A stretch of DNA of 64,000 nucleotides from Marinicellulosiphila megalodicopiae (GCF_045862395.1 NZ_AP023087.1:1550001-1614000); one strand, 5' to 3'; positions 46,388-55,774 are shown, counted from the stretch's first letter. Notes: a model not told the origin generated them from the letters alone. Numbers and translations are program-made.

Positions 46388-49006
46388 ATGTCTTTAATTC
46401 CAGAAACGTTACGCGATAATGTCCGCTTATTGGGCGATTTACTTGGGGAATCCGTTAGTAATTATGAAGGATCCGACATTTTAAAAATCGTCGAAGCCAT
46501 TCGCCAGTTTAGTAAAAAAGCAAGCACAGATGATTCGATTGGAACGGATGAATTGCATGAAGTATTGGCTCAAGTAGAAGACAAAGACATTTTACCTGTT
46601 GTGCGTGCATTTAATCAGTTTTTGAATTTGGCGAATATTGCAGACCAAGAACATACGGCCAGTCAAAAACCAAATGTTGATGAGCTAGATCAGTTATTTA
46701 AAAAATTAAGTGACTCGCACGGTAAATCCAAACTGCAAGAAGTATTAAGTAAAATCAAAATTGAGTTAGTGCTTACTGCTCATCCTACAGAAGTATCACG
46801 CCGAACGTTAATTCACAAATACGATCAAGTCGCGACAAGTTTATCTAACTTACGCCGCACAGATTTATTAGATTATGAAGTGAATGAGCAGCAACATAAT
46901 TTAAAGCGTTTAATTGATGAAATTTGGCAAACTGATGAGATTCGCACCGAACGTCCAACTGCCTTTGATGAAGCAAGATGGGGATTTGCAGTCATTGAAA
47001 ACAGTCTTTGGAAAGCTGTGCCTCAATTTATGCGACACTTAGATTCCGTTGCTCGCAAACGCGTTGGCCAAGGTTTAGATTTAAGTGCAACGCCATTTTC
47101 GTTTTATTCTTGGATGGGGGGCGATCGCGATGGTAATCCAAATTGTACACACGACATCACACAAAAAGTGATTTATTTAGGTCGTTGGATGGCAGCAGAT
47201 TTATATTTAAATGACATTCATGCTTTAGCTGGTGATTTAAGTATGACCGATGTCAGTGCTGAAGCAGCTGAATATTTAGGTCAACCTTCAAGCACGCCTT
47301 ATCGAGAATTATTAGTATCTGTTAAACATCGTTTGGAAATGACCAAACAATTTTGTGATGATCAATTAAGAGGAAAAGAAAACTTTACCCATGAAGATCA
47401 ATTATTGACCAAAAAATCTCAAATATTAGATATTTTAGAATTATGCTACCGCTCCTTAAACGAAGTTGGCTTAGATAAAGTTGCTAATGGACCATTGCTA
47501 GATAGTATTCGTCGAGTGTATTGTTTTGGTATCAATTTATCACCATTAGATATCCGTCAAGATGCGCAGCGACATGTTGAAGCTATTTCTGAAATTTGTA
47601 ATTGTCTTAATATTGGCGATTACGCCAATTTCACAGAAGCGCAGCGTCAAGAATTTTTATTAAAAGAGTTGCAATCGAATCGTCCATTATTACCTATTCA
47701 TTTTGAACCAAGTGCAAATGTTAAAGAAGTATTGGATACCTGTTTTGTTGTGTCTAAACAACCTCAAGAGTGTTTGTCCCATTACATTATTTCAATGGCG
47801 CAACAACCATCAGATGTGTTAGCTGTCGCGTTATTATTAAAACAAACTGGTATGAAATGGAATATGCCTGTCGTGCCATTATTTGAAACGCTTGACGATT
47901 TAGATCGTGCGCCAACTGTAATGGGTAAATTATGGCAAAATGAATGGTATCGTGAATATTCAGCTCAATGGCAAACGGTGATGATTGGGTATTCTGATTC
48001 CGCAAAAGATGCTGGCAAATTAACAGCTACATGGGCGCAATATAAAGCACAAGAACAATTAGTAGCATTAGCTGAACAAAACAGCATTGAGTTAGTGTTG
48101 TTCCATGGACGTGGTGGTACGGTTGGACGTGGTGGAGGACCAGTAGCTAAAGCAATGGCTTCACAACCTCCAGGTTCTGTAAAAGGTGTGATTCGAGTGA
48201 CAGAGCAAGGCGAGATGATCCGATTTAAATTTGGTCGAGCAAGGGTCGCGTTTAATTCATTCAATGACTATATGATTGCAAATATTCAAGCAACACTTGC
48301 TCCAGATGAAGCGCCTAAACAACAATGGCGTGATCTAATTGAACAAATGAGCACCGAATCTTTAAGTGCATATCGTAAAGTGGTAAGAGATGATCCTAAT
48401 TTTGTGCCTTATTTTAGAACTTTAACCCCCGAGCAAGAACTAGGTAAGTTGGCATTGGGCAGTCGTCCAGCTAAACGAAAAGCAACAGGTGGTGTAGAAA
48501 GTTTGCGCGCAATTCCGTGGATTTTTGCTTGGATGCAGGTTCGATTGAATTTACCTGCTTGGTTAGGTGCAAGACAGGCATTGCAATTTGCACACGAAAA
48601 TCAAAAAGATGTATTAGACGATATGATTAAAAACTGGCCATTTTTTAACAGTTATTTAGATCTATTAGAAATGGTGTTGGGTAAAGCTGATTTACCAATT
48701 AGTGCACATTATGAAAAAGAGCTCGTAGCAAAAGAGATTCAATCATTAGGTGTCACATTACGTACAGATTTAGCTGAGTTAATTAATTTAATGAATCTGT
48801 TAAAAGGACAGTCACAATTACTCGAAGGGGACAAGATACTTCAAGGTAATTTAAAAGTGCGTAAACCTTATATTGATCCATTAAACTTAATGCAGGTTGA
48901 GTTGCTCAAACGTGAACGTCAGTCTGGTCAAATTAGTCCTGAGTTGGAGCAGGCACTTAAAGTGACGATGACAGGTATATCTGCAGGTATGCGTAATACT
49001 GGCTAA
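46388..49006 (+). CDS. ppc: Phosphoenolpyruvate carboxylase
   Basis: Ppc carboxylates phosphoenolpyruvate to oxaloacetate, refilling the citric acid cycle. The 872-aa protein carries VLTAHPTEVSRRT with the catalytic His, GGDRDGNPNCT, the mobile-loop LFHGRGGTVGRGGGP and the C-terminal MRNTG, all typical. The ATG at 46388 is preferred: GAGG sits seven bases upstream and the four extra residues from the ATG at 46376 are not conserved. Confidence 0.97.
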   Translation: MSLIPETLRDNVRLLGDLLGESVSNYEGSDILKIVEAIRQFSKKASTDDSIGTDELHEVLAQVEDKDILPVVRAFNQFLNLANIADQEHTASQKPNVDELDQLFKKLSDSHGKSKLQEVLSKIKIELVLTAHPTEVSRRTLIHKYDQVATSLSNLRRTDLLDYEVNEQQHNLKRLIDEIWQTDEIRTERPTAFDEARWGFAVIENSLWKAVPQFMRHLDSVARKRVGQGLDLSATPFSFYSWMGGDRDGNPNCTHDITQKVIYLGRWMAADLYLNDIHALAGDLSMTDVSAEAAEYLGQPSSTPYRELLVSVKHRLEMTKQFCDDQLRGKENFTHEDQLLTKKSQILDILELCYRSLNEVGLDKVANGPLLDSIRRVYCFGINLSPLDIRQDAQRHVEAISEICNCLNIGDYANFTEAQRQEFLLKELQSNRPLLPIHFEPSANVKEVLDTCFVVSKQPQECLSHYIISMAQQPSDVLAVALLLKQTGMKWNMPVVPLFETLDDLDRAPTVMGKLWQNEWYREYSAQWQTVMIGYSDSAKDAGKLTATWAQYKAQEQLVALAEQNSIELVLFHGRGGTVGRGGGPVAKAMASQPPGSVKGVIRVTEQGEMIRFKFGRARVAFNSFNDYMIANIQATLAPDEAPKQQWRDLIEQMSTESLSAYRKVVRDDPNFVPYFRTLTPEQELGKLALGSRPAKRKATGGVESLRAIPWIFAWMQVRLNLPAWLGARQALQFAHENQKDVLDDMIKNWPFFNSYLDLLEMVLGKADLPISAHYEKELVAKEIQSLGVTLRTDLAELINLMNLLKGQSQLLEGDKILQGNLKVRKPYIDPLNLMQVELLKRERQSGQISPELEQALKVTMTGISAGMRNTG

Positions 49007-49032
49007 TAAATGTTTGAATTTTGAATTAATAT

Positions 49033-49058
49033 AAAAGAGGCGAAAGCCTCTTTTTTTT
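49033..49058 (+). terminator. Intrinsic terminator after ppc
   Basis: AAAAGAGGC and GCCTCTTTT enclose a GAAA tetraloop and are followed by T8. Confidence 0.93.
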
Positions 49059-49312
49059 GGTTTTTGACTAAATATTAAAAAAAACGATTCGAAAATATTT
49101 TGCATGATCAATGTTAGCTTATTTCGAAGGTATTTATTTAACACAATTCTAAGATTATCCATTGTGATTTTGTGTACTATTTTATTAAACCATATATTTG
49201 ATTTAATAATGTTTTTAAAGTCGCTAATAGAGAGGAATTATTTTTCTGTTTTATCGTTTGGGCTCTGAATTAGTTCAATTCTTGATATAGTGATTGATTG
49301 ACTATGCCCATT

Positions 49313-49409
49313 GTTTGATCGTCTAAGTTTGATTGACCATGTTTGATCGACTGTGTTTATCGACTAAGTTTGATTAACCATGTTTGATCAGTCATTTTTG
49401 ATAGACCAT
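49313..49409 (+). repeat. Seven degenerate tandem copies of a 14-bp unit
   Basis: Units begin GTTTGATYGAC- or close variants: 49313, 49327, 49341, 49355 (13 bp), 49368, 49382 and 49396. GTTTGAT is conserved in most copies and the second half alternates between -GACCAT and -GACTAA-like forms. The period is not a multiple of three and the region has no long frame, so it is probably non-coding. Confidence 0.85.
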
Positions 49410-49566
49410 TCACATTAGCTATAGCTAAAAAAACGAGTAAGCATAAGACCTGTTTTGTTATTTCATGGTGTTGCACAGTTTTCGTGTCTTCTATAGTACG
49501 CTGTTTGTTGAAAAATTCGGCAATTTTTTTAGAGAGTAAAATGCACTAGAGCAAAAGAGGTGAATC

Positions 49567-49605
49567 ATGACTGGCTTCTTTAGGGTGAACCATTTGAGTT
49601 TTTAA
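49567..49605 (+). CDS. Possible 12-residue peptide (unconfirmed)
   Basis: ATG at 49567, preceded by AGAGGTG four bases away, opens a frame encoding MTGFFRVNHLSF and stops immediately before a hairpin. A putative promoter lies about 70 bases upstream. The ribosome-binding site is good, but a frame this short arises by chance easily, and no relative is known to me. Confidence 0.2.
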   Translation: MTGFFRVNHLSF

Positions 49606-49608
49606 AAT

Positions 49609-49633
49609 AAAAATGGCGCTAAAAAGCGCCAAT
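49609..49633 (-). terminator. Intrinsic terminator after the 1597-aa lipoprotein gene
   Basis: TGGCGCT (49614-49620) pairs with AGCGCCA (49625-49631) around a short A/T loop; on the reverse strand the stem is followed by T5 and further T-rich sequence, 14 bases after the stop codon. Confidence 0.88.
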
Positions 49634-49647
49634 TTAAATAGAGTTTA

Positions 49648-52600
49648 TTATTTAACTAATAAATTTAAAGTACCGTATCCATCAGCATTTAAGTATCCCT
49701 CATTGTTTGTGTGACCTTGTGAGTCTACAGAGCCAATAAAGTGCTCTCGATTTCCGCCTGTGTCACTGTCGTTGTATGATGCAGTAAACCCTAATACTTT
49801 ATTTTCATATAACACTTCAGGATCAATTGGGCTGTGTGGTTGGCCATAGGGATTGAATTCGTCAGAATAAACTTGAATTTTAATTTCCCAAATATGAGTA
49901 TTTCCCGTGCTTAATAACACTTTAGATATATGCTCTTCTGGAAGTGCGACTGATGTTCCAAATGGAGAATAAGGCGCATTTTCAATTGGGAGGTGATATG
50001 CGAATGCATTAGCCTTTCCACTTTCGTATACAGTGCCACCGGATTTGTCTTCGTCTAAAAATATTTCAACGGTGTCGTAAGTGTGGTCGTGACCAGCAAT
50101 TAGTTTGTCATCAATAATTTCAAACAGCATATACAAATAGCCTTCGTCCCAAATCACTTTAAATTTACCTGTGAAATCTTCAGGAGTTGGTTCGTTTAGG
50201 TTTAACCAAAGCACATCAATCACTTGCCATTGTGAAACGTTCCAAGCGTTATCATCAATAATGCCGTCTATAACAGGTGGTGTGCCTGTTTTGTAAGCGT
50301 TATAGGTATTGCTTTGTGCTAACGGGGTATTTGTGTCACAGGTTTGTTGTGTTACTACTGGCAGAACTGACATGGAAGGATTGTTGGCCTTAATGGCTAA
50401 AATATCTTCACAATTTAATAATGTGTTACTAACATCCAGTGATTCTAATACTGGGAAATCTAACCAATCAAGATCACCAATGGCGTTTTCTGAAATATTT
50501 AATTCAGTAAGGTTGATTAAGTTTGTATTGGTGAAGTGAGTAAAATTATTATTTTGAATATTTAAAATCTTAAGTTCCGATAAGTATTCAAAAGATAATT
50601 GATTGATATTGTTTCCTGAGATATTCAACTCTTTTAATGCAAGACTGCTATTGATAGTTAAGCTTTCTATATTTGCATTACTTAAATCTAGAGTGATTAA
50701 ATTTTCAAAGTTTTCTAAACCTTCCAGCGAACTTACCGTTTGATTTGCACAATTAAGCGATGTGATTTCTAATGCATAGCTTAAATTTGTATTTAATAAA
50801 CAGGCTTTTAAGTTTTGATCGGTCACTTGCTCAGCGGCATCGGAAGTTAAAAGTAAATAGGGGTCGGTATTATTTGAAATAATCTCAATGGAATCGGTAA
50901 TACTCTGGCCGCTTAAATGCGTCACGCTTAATTCAAACGTAACGATTTCTTGGCTGGTGGATTCTGGAGTCATAAAAGAGGTGGTTAGCTGATTATTTGT
51001 TGTTAAAAAAGTAGCAATGCCAGATGTTTGTGTCCATTTTACAGAAAGGATTTCATTTAAATTTAATGATGACTGTCCAGTTAAATTAATAAGTGTATTC
51101 TCATCGGCAGAAATATCTTGTCCAGCATCAACAGAAAATACATAGGTCAAAGGATTGATTGTTATAACGATGTCTTTACTTGCTGTTTGATGATCGGAAT
51201 TCATTACCGTCAGGTTAAATCCATAGCTACTGGTTTGGTAAACTTCATCAGCATCAAAACTTAGAGTTAAAAAATCATCGTTATCAATAGTTATTAAATC
51301 ACCTGAAGTTTGTGTCCATAAAATTGAAGTTAAATTGTCAGTGTCTTCATTTACAAGAGCGCTGATATTGACAGTTGAAGTGGCAAGAAATTGATACTCA
51401 TTATTTAAGCTAATTGTTAATGGGGTAGTCATATCTTCAATGGTAATGATCACTTCTTTAGTGGTAGTGAGTAATTCATTGTCAGTGACCGTTAAAGTAA
51501 AGGTTACTTGAGTTTGTTGAGTCACTTCTGGTGCGGTAAATATTAATGTGCCATATTCATCGCTTGTAAAATTTATGGTTGTCCCGCTAGTTTGGCTCCA
51601 ATAAAAATCAGTTACGCTTCCGTTTGTGTCATAAAACGATACAGGAATTGAAACTTCATCGAAATTATTAACAGTAACTGGATGGATATCTTCAATAACA
51701 GGGTAATGCAAAATTGAATCAACTAATGTTAAATCACCAAAACCGTCTGCGTTTAAATATCCTTGGTTTGCTAAGTGGCCTGGGCTGTTAACCGAACCTA
51801 TGAAGTGTTCACGAACTGAGGAGCCATCATTGTCGATATAAGAGGCACTAAAACCTAACTCTTTACCTGTGTATAAAGTAACAGGAGTATGTATTTCAGC
51901 ATTTTGATTGGCAGAGTTATTATCATAGTTATAAGTGTCATCATAAATATTGATTCTTACTTCCCAAGTATGATGAGTACCATTGCTGATAATTTGACTT
52001 GTTATATGCTCATCAGAATATGTAATGGGTGATCCGTTGCGAATATCAATAGCACGACCATCTAAGCCAATGTGATAAGCAAATGCATTTCCATCTGAAT
52101 TGTATCCATTATGATCGCCACCTGAATGGTCTTCGTCAATGAATAATTCAACGGTGTCGTTAAAGAAATATTCATGACTAGAATCTAATGAGTCATCGAT
52201 GATGTCGAATAACATATATAGCGCATTTTCGTCCCAAATCACTTTGAACTTTCCGCTGAAATCATCTGGAGTCAAGTCATTAGAATTACCTTCCCATATT
52301 ACTCCAATAGACTGCCAATTCGCTTCATCCCAAAGTTGTGAGTCCATGACACCATCAATAATTGGTGCTCTAACCGTTTTGGGTGCACTGTATGAATTAC
52401 TTAAAACAGGCGGTTGATCATTACAGTTTGTAAAAGTAGGAGTGAATGTCACATTTGGATATTGTGTTATTAATGCATTAATTTGATTACAACTAAAATC
52501 GGTGTTGTTTAAATTAATGCTTTGTAATGAAACCAAATAATCAAAACTTAAAACGCTAATAGGGTTGCTTGATAAATCTAAATGGACAATGCTTTGCATG

Positions 52601-54441
52601 TTGGTTGTATTAATTTCAGTTAATGCATTGTTAGATAATACAATGGTGCTAATGGCATTATGGTCAGCAAACATAAATGTATTATCGGTGTTATTTAAAT
52701 TGTGGTTATCAAAACGGATACTTGTTAAGTTTTCAAAAGCATCTAAACCTGTTGTGTTATTTACGCTTAAAGTTGAGCAGTTTAATGTCGTCAGCTCATT
52801 TGTGTAAGTTAGATTAAGATCATTAATACATTGTTTTAACTCATCATCCACAATATTAATTAACACTGATGAAATTAATGTATCTTGCTCGAGAAGATTA
52901 TTCACTGTCACGTTTACTGTATCTGTAATGCTGCCACCATCAATGTCAATTAATTCAACTTGAAACTCTAATGTTTCAGTTTCCATAACATTAGGGGCTA
53001 TAAATTCACTTTCAAATAAATTATTTGTAATTAAATTTACCATCGTTCCAGAAATCTGTGTCCAATTTACGCTTTGAATCTGCGACTGGTCCATTAAAGA
53101 GCTTGCTAAAAGTGTAACTACAGATAGTTCATCTGTTGTCATATTTTCTGGAGCCATTACCAAAGGTATGATCGTTACCGGATTTGCAGTAATAGTGATG
53201 GTTTTTGATGCAGTTTGATTGTCATTATCTTTCACTGTAAAGGTGAATTGATATTCAGTTTCAAGGCTTATATCAGGAATGCTAAATGTTAATTTGCCGT
53301 TCGCATTATCGGTAAATAATATTGGATTTCCAGAAGTTTGAGTCCAATGCGCAGATATGATTGAGCCATTGCTGTCTGCATAAATTGCGGATATTGAATG
53401 TGTTGTAATTTCATCAACAGATAAATCACTTATTGCTTCGATAGTTGGTTCAATATTAACTTGAGCAATGTTTAACAGCGTTGTGGCTGTGTTGGTTAAT
53501 CCGTCATTATCTGTGACAGTTAGACTGAAATGCAATTCAGTGGTTTGATTTACTTCAATTGCATCAAAAACTAAGTGCTGTTGATTCAAAATAGAGTTGC
53601 TTAAATTTAATTGAATTGTGTCGGACGCATCTTGTGCCCATTGATAATTAACGATGCTGCCATCAGTATCGGCTGAAGTTGAGTTGATTGTAATTTGCTC
53701 TAATTCGTTAAAGGTATAAAAAGTATCTAGCGAAACAGAAGGCTTCTTTGCTTGGAATAGTATCGTAATAACTGTGTTAGCCTTTGCGGTGAGTTGGTCG
53801 TTATCAGTAATGGTTAATTCAAAATTGAATTGAGTATCTGTTGTTACTTCAGGGGCTGTAAATATTAATAAGTTGCTTTTTAAAGTAGGGTCACTTAAAT
53901 GTAGTTGGATTAAATCGTCCTCAGATTGTTTCCATAAATATTGTTCAATTGTGCCATCTTCATCATAAGCTTCGATATTAATGACGACTGTACTTAATTC
54001 TTTGGCTGTCACAGATTCGTTTATTAATAAAGTGGGGGGAATAAATGATTGTTCTGATTTTTTAATTGAAACAAATATCTGTGTTTGATCGGTTTTATTT
54101 TCATTATCAGTGGTGATAATTAAAAAAGTAACGGTTCGATCAATTTTAGATTCTGGAACATCTAAAATTAGCAAAGTGTTATTAATAATGTTTGCATCAA
54201 TTGGAAAATCTAAATGGGTTTGTTGTGTGGCTGTCACGGACTTGATGCTGCCATCTGAATCCGAAGCAGTAAATGTGATGCTGTCTTTTTTTCCAGATAA
54301 AACATTAATTTGTGTTTCTATTTCAATAGTTGGTGCTTGATTAGAGTTGGTAGGTGTTTTTTCAGGGTTGATCATTTGGTTAACTGTATCGCAGCTGTTT
54401 AGCGCAAAACATACAAATAATAGTGAAAGGTGCTTAAGCAT
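49648..54441 (-). CDS. Giant surface lipoprotein: Ig/PKD-like repeats, leucine-rich repeats and two CBM9-like domains
   Basis: A 1597-aa predicted lipoprotein, signal peptide ending ALNSC (Cys17). Five or six Ig/PKD-like domains (about 35-520) share a pattern of tTqtSG or WAQDASD followed by FxAPEVxxxTxxxFxLTVTDND. A leucine-rich repeat block (about 547-667) leads to a CBM9-like domain (about 685-905: IIDGVMDSQLWDEANW, FKVIWDENALYMLFDI, VELFIDEDHSGG). The same order then repeats: Ig/PKD-like (about 910-1200), leucine-rich repeats (about 1217-1363), and a second CBM9-like domain (about 1383-1597: VIDGIIDDNAWNVSQW, VEIFLDEDKSGG). Both CBM9-like domains end in a GYLNADGFGDLTL or GYLNADGYGTLNL motif. 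Binding to extracellular polysaccharide is likely by family; no catalytic domain is visible. Confidence 0.75.
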   Translation of the reverse strand: MLKHLSLLFVCFALNSCDTVNQMINPEKTPTNSNQAPTIEIETQINVLSGKKDSITFTASDSDGSIKSVTATQQTHLDFPIDANIINNTLLILDVPESKIDRTVTFLIITTDNENKTDQTQIFVSIKKSEQSFIPPTLLINESVTAKELSTVVINIEAYDEDGTIEQYLWKQSEDDLIQLHLSDPTLKSNLLIFTAPEVTTDTQFNFELTITDNDQLTAKANTVITILFQAKKPSVSLDTFYTFNELEQITINSTSADTDGSIVNYQWAQDASDTIQLNLSNSILNQQHLVFDAIEVNQTTELHFSLTVTDNDGLTNTATTLLNIAQVNIEPTIEAISDLSVDEITTHSISAIYADSNGSIISAHWTQTSGNPILFTDNANGKLTFSIPDISLETEYQFTFTVKDNDNQTASKTITITANPVTIIPLVMAPENMTTDELSVVTLLASSLMDQSQIQSVNWTQISGTMVNLITNNLFESEFIAPNVMETETLEFQVELIDIDGGSITDTVNVTVNNLLEQDTLISSVLINIVDDELKQCINDLNLTYTNELTTLNCSTLSVNNTTGLDAFENLTSIRFDNHNLNNTDNTFMFADHNAISTIVLSNNALTEINTTNMQSIVHLDLSSNPISVLSFDYLVSLQSINLNNTDFSCNQINALITQYPNVTFTPTFTNCNDQPPVLSNSYSAPKTVRAPIIDGVMDSQLWDEANWQSIGVIWEGNSNDLTPDDFSGKFKVIWDENALYMLFDIIDDSLDSSHEYFFNDTVELFIDEDHSGGDHNGYNSDGNAFAYHIGLDGRAIDIRNGSPITYSDEHITSQIISNGTHHTWEVRINIYDDTYNYDNNSANQNAEIHTPVTLYTGKELGFSASYIDNDGSSVREHFIGSVNSPGHLANQGYLNADGFGDLTLVDSILHYPVIEDIHPVTVNNFDEVSIPVSFYDTNGSVTDFYWSQTSGTTINFTSDEYGTLIFTAPEVTQQTQVTFTLTVTDNELLTTTKEVIITIEDMTTPLTISLNNEYQFLATSTVNISALVNEDTDNLTSILWTQTSGDLITIDNDDFLTLSFDADEVYQTSSYGFNLTVMNSDHQTASKDIVITINPLTYVFSVDAGQDISADENTLINLTGQSSLNLNEILSVKWTQTSGIATFLTTNNQLTTSFMTPESTSQEIVTFELSVTHLSGQSITDSIEIISNNTDPYLLLTSDAAEQVTDQNLKACLLNTNLSYALEITSLNCANQTVSSLEGLENFENLITLDLSNANIESLTINSSLALKELNISGNNINQLSFEYLSELKILNIQNNNFTHFTNTNLINLTELNISENAIGDLDWLDFPVLESLDVSNTLLNCEDILAIKANNPSMSVLPVVTQQTCDTNTPLAQSNTYNAYKTGTPPVIDGIIDDNAWNVSQWQVIDVLWLNLNEPTPEDFTGKFKVIWDEGYLYMLFEIIDDKLIAGHDHTYDTVEIFLDEDKSGGTVYESGKANAFAYHLPIENAPYSPFGTSVALPEEHISKVLLSTGNTHIWEIKIQVYSDEFNPYGQPHSPIDPEVLYENKVLGFTASYNDSDTGGNREHFIGSVDSQGHTNNEGYLNADGYGTLNLLVK

Positions 54442-54533
54442 TTAGAATCCTTGAGAGTAATAAAACTCGATAATTTGATGTACTAATTCATTTTGCTTTT
54501 AGTGCAAAATTTGCGAGGGAGATTGTATATTTT

Positions 54534-54549
54534 TGTGATAAATATCTCA
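54534..54549. promoter_or_regulatory. CRP-like site upstream of the 1597-aa lipoprotein gene
   Basis: TGTGA-N6-TCTCA matches the CRP core at nine of ten positions, with A/T-rich flanks. Its centre is about 100 bases upstream of the reverse-strand ATG at 54441. The next gene to the right, the MepK-like one, ends nearby, so the lipoprotein gene is the only likely target. Confidence 0.4.
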
Positions 54550-54719
54550 ATTGGGTTTGAGGTGCTTTTTTGATGTATTGGAGGGTGTATGTATTTGTTA
54601 AATATTTTTAAGTCATAGTTTTGTTTGTTTCTTTAATGATATGTAGGTTTCTAGTGGGGGGATTCTTGTTGATCGTTTATTTGATTGTATTGTTTTAAAG
54701 TCTTGTAGCTTGCGAAAAA

Positions 54720-55286
54720 TCAGCCCCAGCTTCTTAATCTGCCAGTATCTAGGTGTATAAATCCGCTAGAGGTGTATTTGCCGGTACCGCCAATTTTCAT
54801 AGATTGGCTAATTTTGAATAAATCCTGAGTGCGAATACCCTCAACTCTAAAGTCTATTGCGCGCCCTTGCATGTGTAAGGATTTTTTTGCAACACCAGTG
54901 GAGGTGGAGTTTAACATTTTGTTAGTAATTGGGCTTCTGTAACCTGAAATGATTTGAATGGGGGTGTCGGTGGATTTGGCTAAAACAGAAGTGCAATGTT
55001 GTTTGATGTTGGCAAGTCCAAGTAGTAGCTTTATATCCATTATTGCACTTTCGTTTTGGCGAAAGTCTCTTAATAAATGATGTACTTTTGCTAGATTCTC
55101 TGTAATGGGTTGGTTGTCACTAAAAATGACATCGTTAAAGTGTTCACCTGTATGGATGTTATACAGGTTTAACTCAATATCCTCAGCTTTACTTTTTGAT
55201 TGTAGTAGGCTTTTTGTTTGCGCAAACACATTGGTTGGCAATATAAAACATGATGAGCTTAAAATTAATTGACGACGATTTAACAT
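54720..55286 (-). CDS. MepK-like murein endopeptidase (DUF882/YcbK family)
   Basis: A 188-aa periplasmic zinc hydrolase of the peptidase M15-like DUF882 family; E. coli MepK cuts cross-links in the cell wall. The protein begins with a twin-arginine-like signal (NRRQLILSSS, then ALPTNVFA-like cleavage region) as in MepK. The signature ISGYRSPITNKML, KKSLHMQGRAIDFRVEGI and GFIHLDTGRLRSWG is complete, with zinc ligands His and Asp in HMQGRAID and His in IHLD. No partner genes of peptidoglycan synthesis are adjacent. Confidence 0.9.
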   Translation of the reverse strand: MLNRRQLILSSSCFILPTNVFAQTKSLLQSKSKAEDIELNLYNIHTGEHFNDVIFSDNQPITENLAKVHHLLRDFRQNESAIMDIKLLLGLANIKQHCTSVLAKSTDTPIQIISGYRSPITNKMLNSTSTGVAKKSLHMQGRAIDFRVEGIRTQDLFKISQSMKIGGTGKYTSSGFIHLDTGRLRSWG

Positions 55287-55524
55287 TAAATTACAAATTC
55301 AAAAAATAAAAATCGAATTCTATCAGTACTTGTATTTTAGGAAAGCCTAATTTGTTAGCTAAGTCATTGAATTTACAGTTATTGGTGTGAAATTGTTTCG
55401 TAGGCTAGGTTGAGTGCGGTCTAGAGGGTTTGTAACGGAAGGTTATTAATTGTAACAAGATGTAACTGATGTTTAGTTGAGGATGATTTAGTGGCGTAAA
55501 GCGTCTTTTGCTTTTTGATGGGCG

Positions 55525-55547
55525 AAAAAAAACCGCATTATGCGGCT
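55525..55547 (-). terminator. Intrinsic terminator of the tRNA-Phe transcript
   Basis: CCGCA and TGCGG around a three-base loop (55533-55545), followed on the reverse strand by eight T, nine bases after the first tRNA copy. Confidence 0.9.
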
Positions 55548-55555
55548 TAATAAAA

Positions 55556-55631
55556 TGGTGCCCAGACACAGAATCGAACTGTGGACACAAGGATTTTCAA
55601 TCCTTTGCTCTACCGACTGAGCTATCTGGGC
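55556..55631 (-). tRNA. tRNA-Phe (GAA), promoter-distal copy
   Basis: A full 76-nt cloverleaf: acceptor stem GCCCAGA/TCTGGGC, D-arm with AGCTCAGTCGGTAGAGC, anticodon loop TTGAAAA giving GAA, and T-arm with GTTCGATTC. The CCA end is encoded. The anticodon stem is AAGGA/TCCTT. Confidence 0.97.
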
Positions 55632-55651
55632 ACGTTGCGATGAAGTATAAA

Positions 55652-55727
55652 TGGTGCCCAGACACAGAATCGAACTGTGGACACAGGGATTTTCAATCCC
55701 TTGCTCTACCGACTGAGCTATCTGGGC
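55652..55727 (-). tRNA. tRNA-Phe (GAA), promoter-proximal copy
   Basis: The same 76-nt cloverleaf as the neighbouring copy, including encoded CCA, 20 bases upstream in the same transcript. It differs in the second anticodon-stem pair, which is G-C where the other copy has A-U (AGGGA/TCCCT), so pairing is kept. Confidence 0.97.
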
Positions 55728-55745
55728 GACTTCAAAGCGAGGCGT

Positions 55746-55774
55746 ATTAAACGAATTTTTGAACCAAACGTCAA
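55746..55774 (-). promoter_or_regulatory. Sigma-70 promoter of the tRNA-Phe pair
   Basis: On the reverse strand TTGACG (55769-55774), 17 bases, TTTAAT (55746-55751), followed by a GC-rich discriminator (ACGCCTCG) just before the tRNA. This layout is typical for stable-RNA promoters under stringent control. Confidence 0.75.

Larger units (their letters stand above)
49059..49605. other. AT-rich intergenic region between ppc and the large lipoprotein gene
   Basis: About 550 bases without an established gene. It holds the 14-bp repeat array (49313-49409), a possible promoter (TTGCAC at 49471 and TATAGT at 49492, 15 bases apart) and a possible 12-codon reading frame at 49567-49605. The remainder shows nothing I can name. 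Confidence 0.6.

Noticed and set aside
48887..49162. Reverse-strand frame across the ppc terminator
   Set aside because: It overlaps the ppc 3' end and its terminator, lacks a ribosome-binding site and shows no family resemblance.
49313..49409. CRISPR array
   Set aside because: Units are only 14 bp, directly adjacent without spacers, and no cas gene is present.
55508..55750. 80-codon frame across the tRNA-Phe genes
   Set aside because: It is a translation of the complement of two tRNA genes; the repeated CPDTESNCGH motif is a well-known tRNA artefact.
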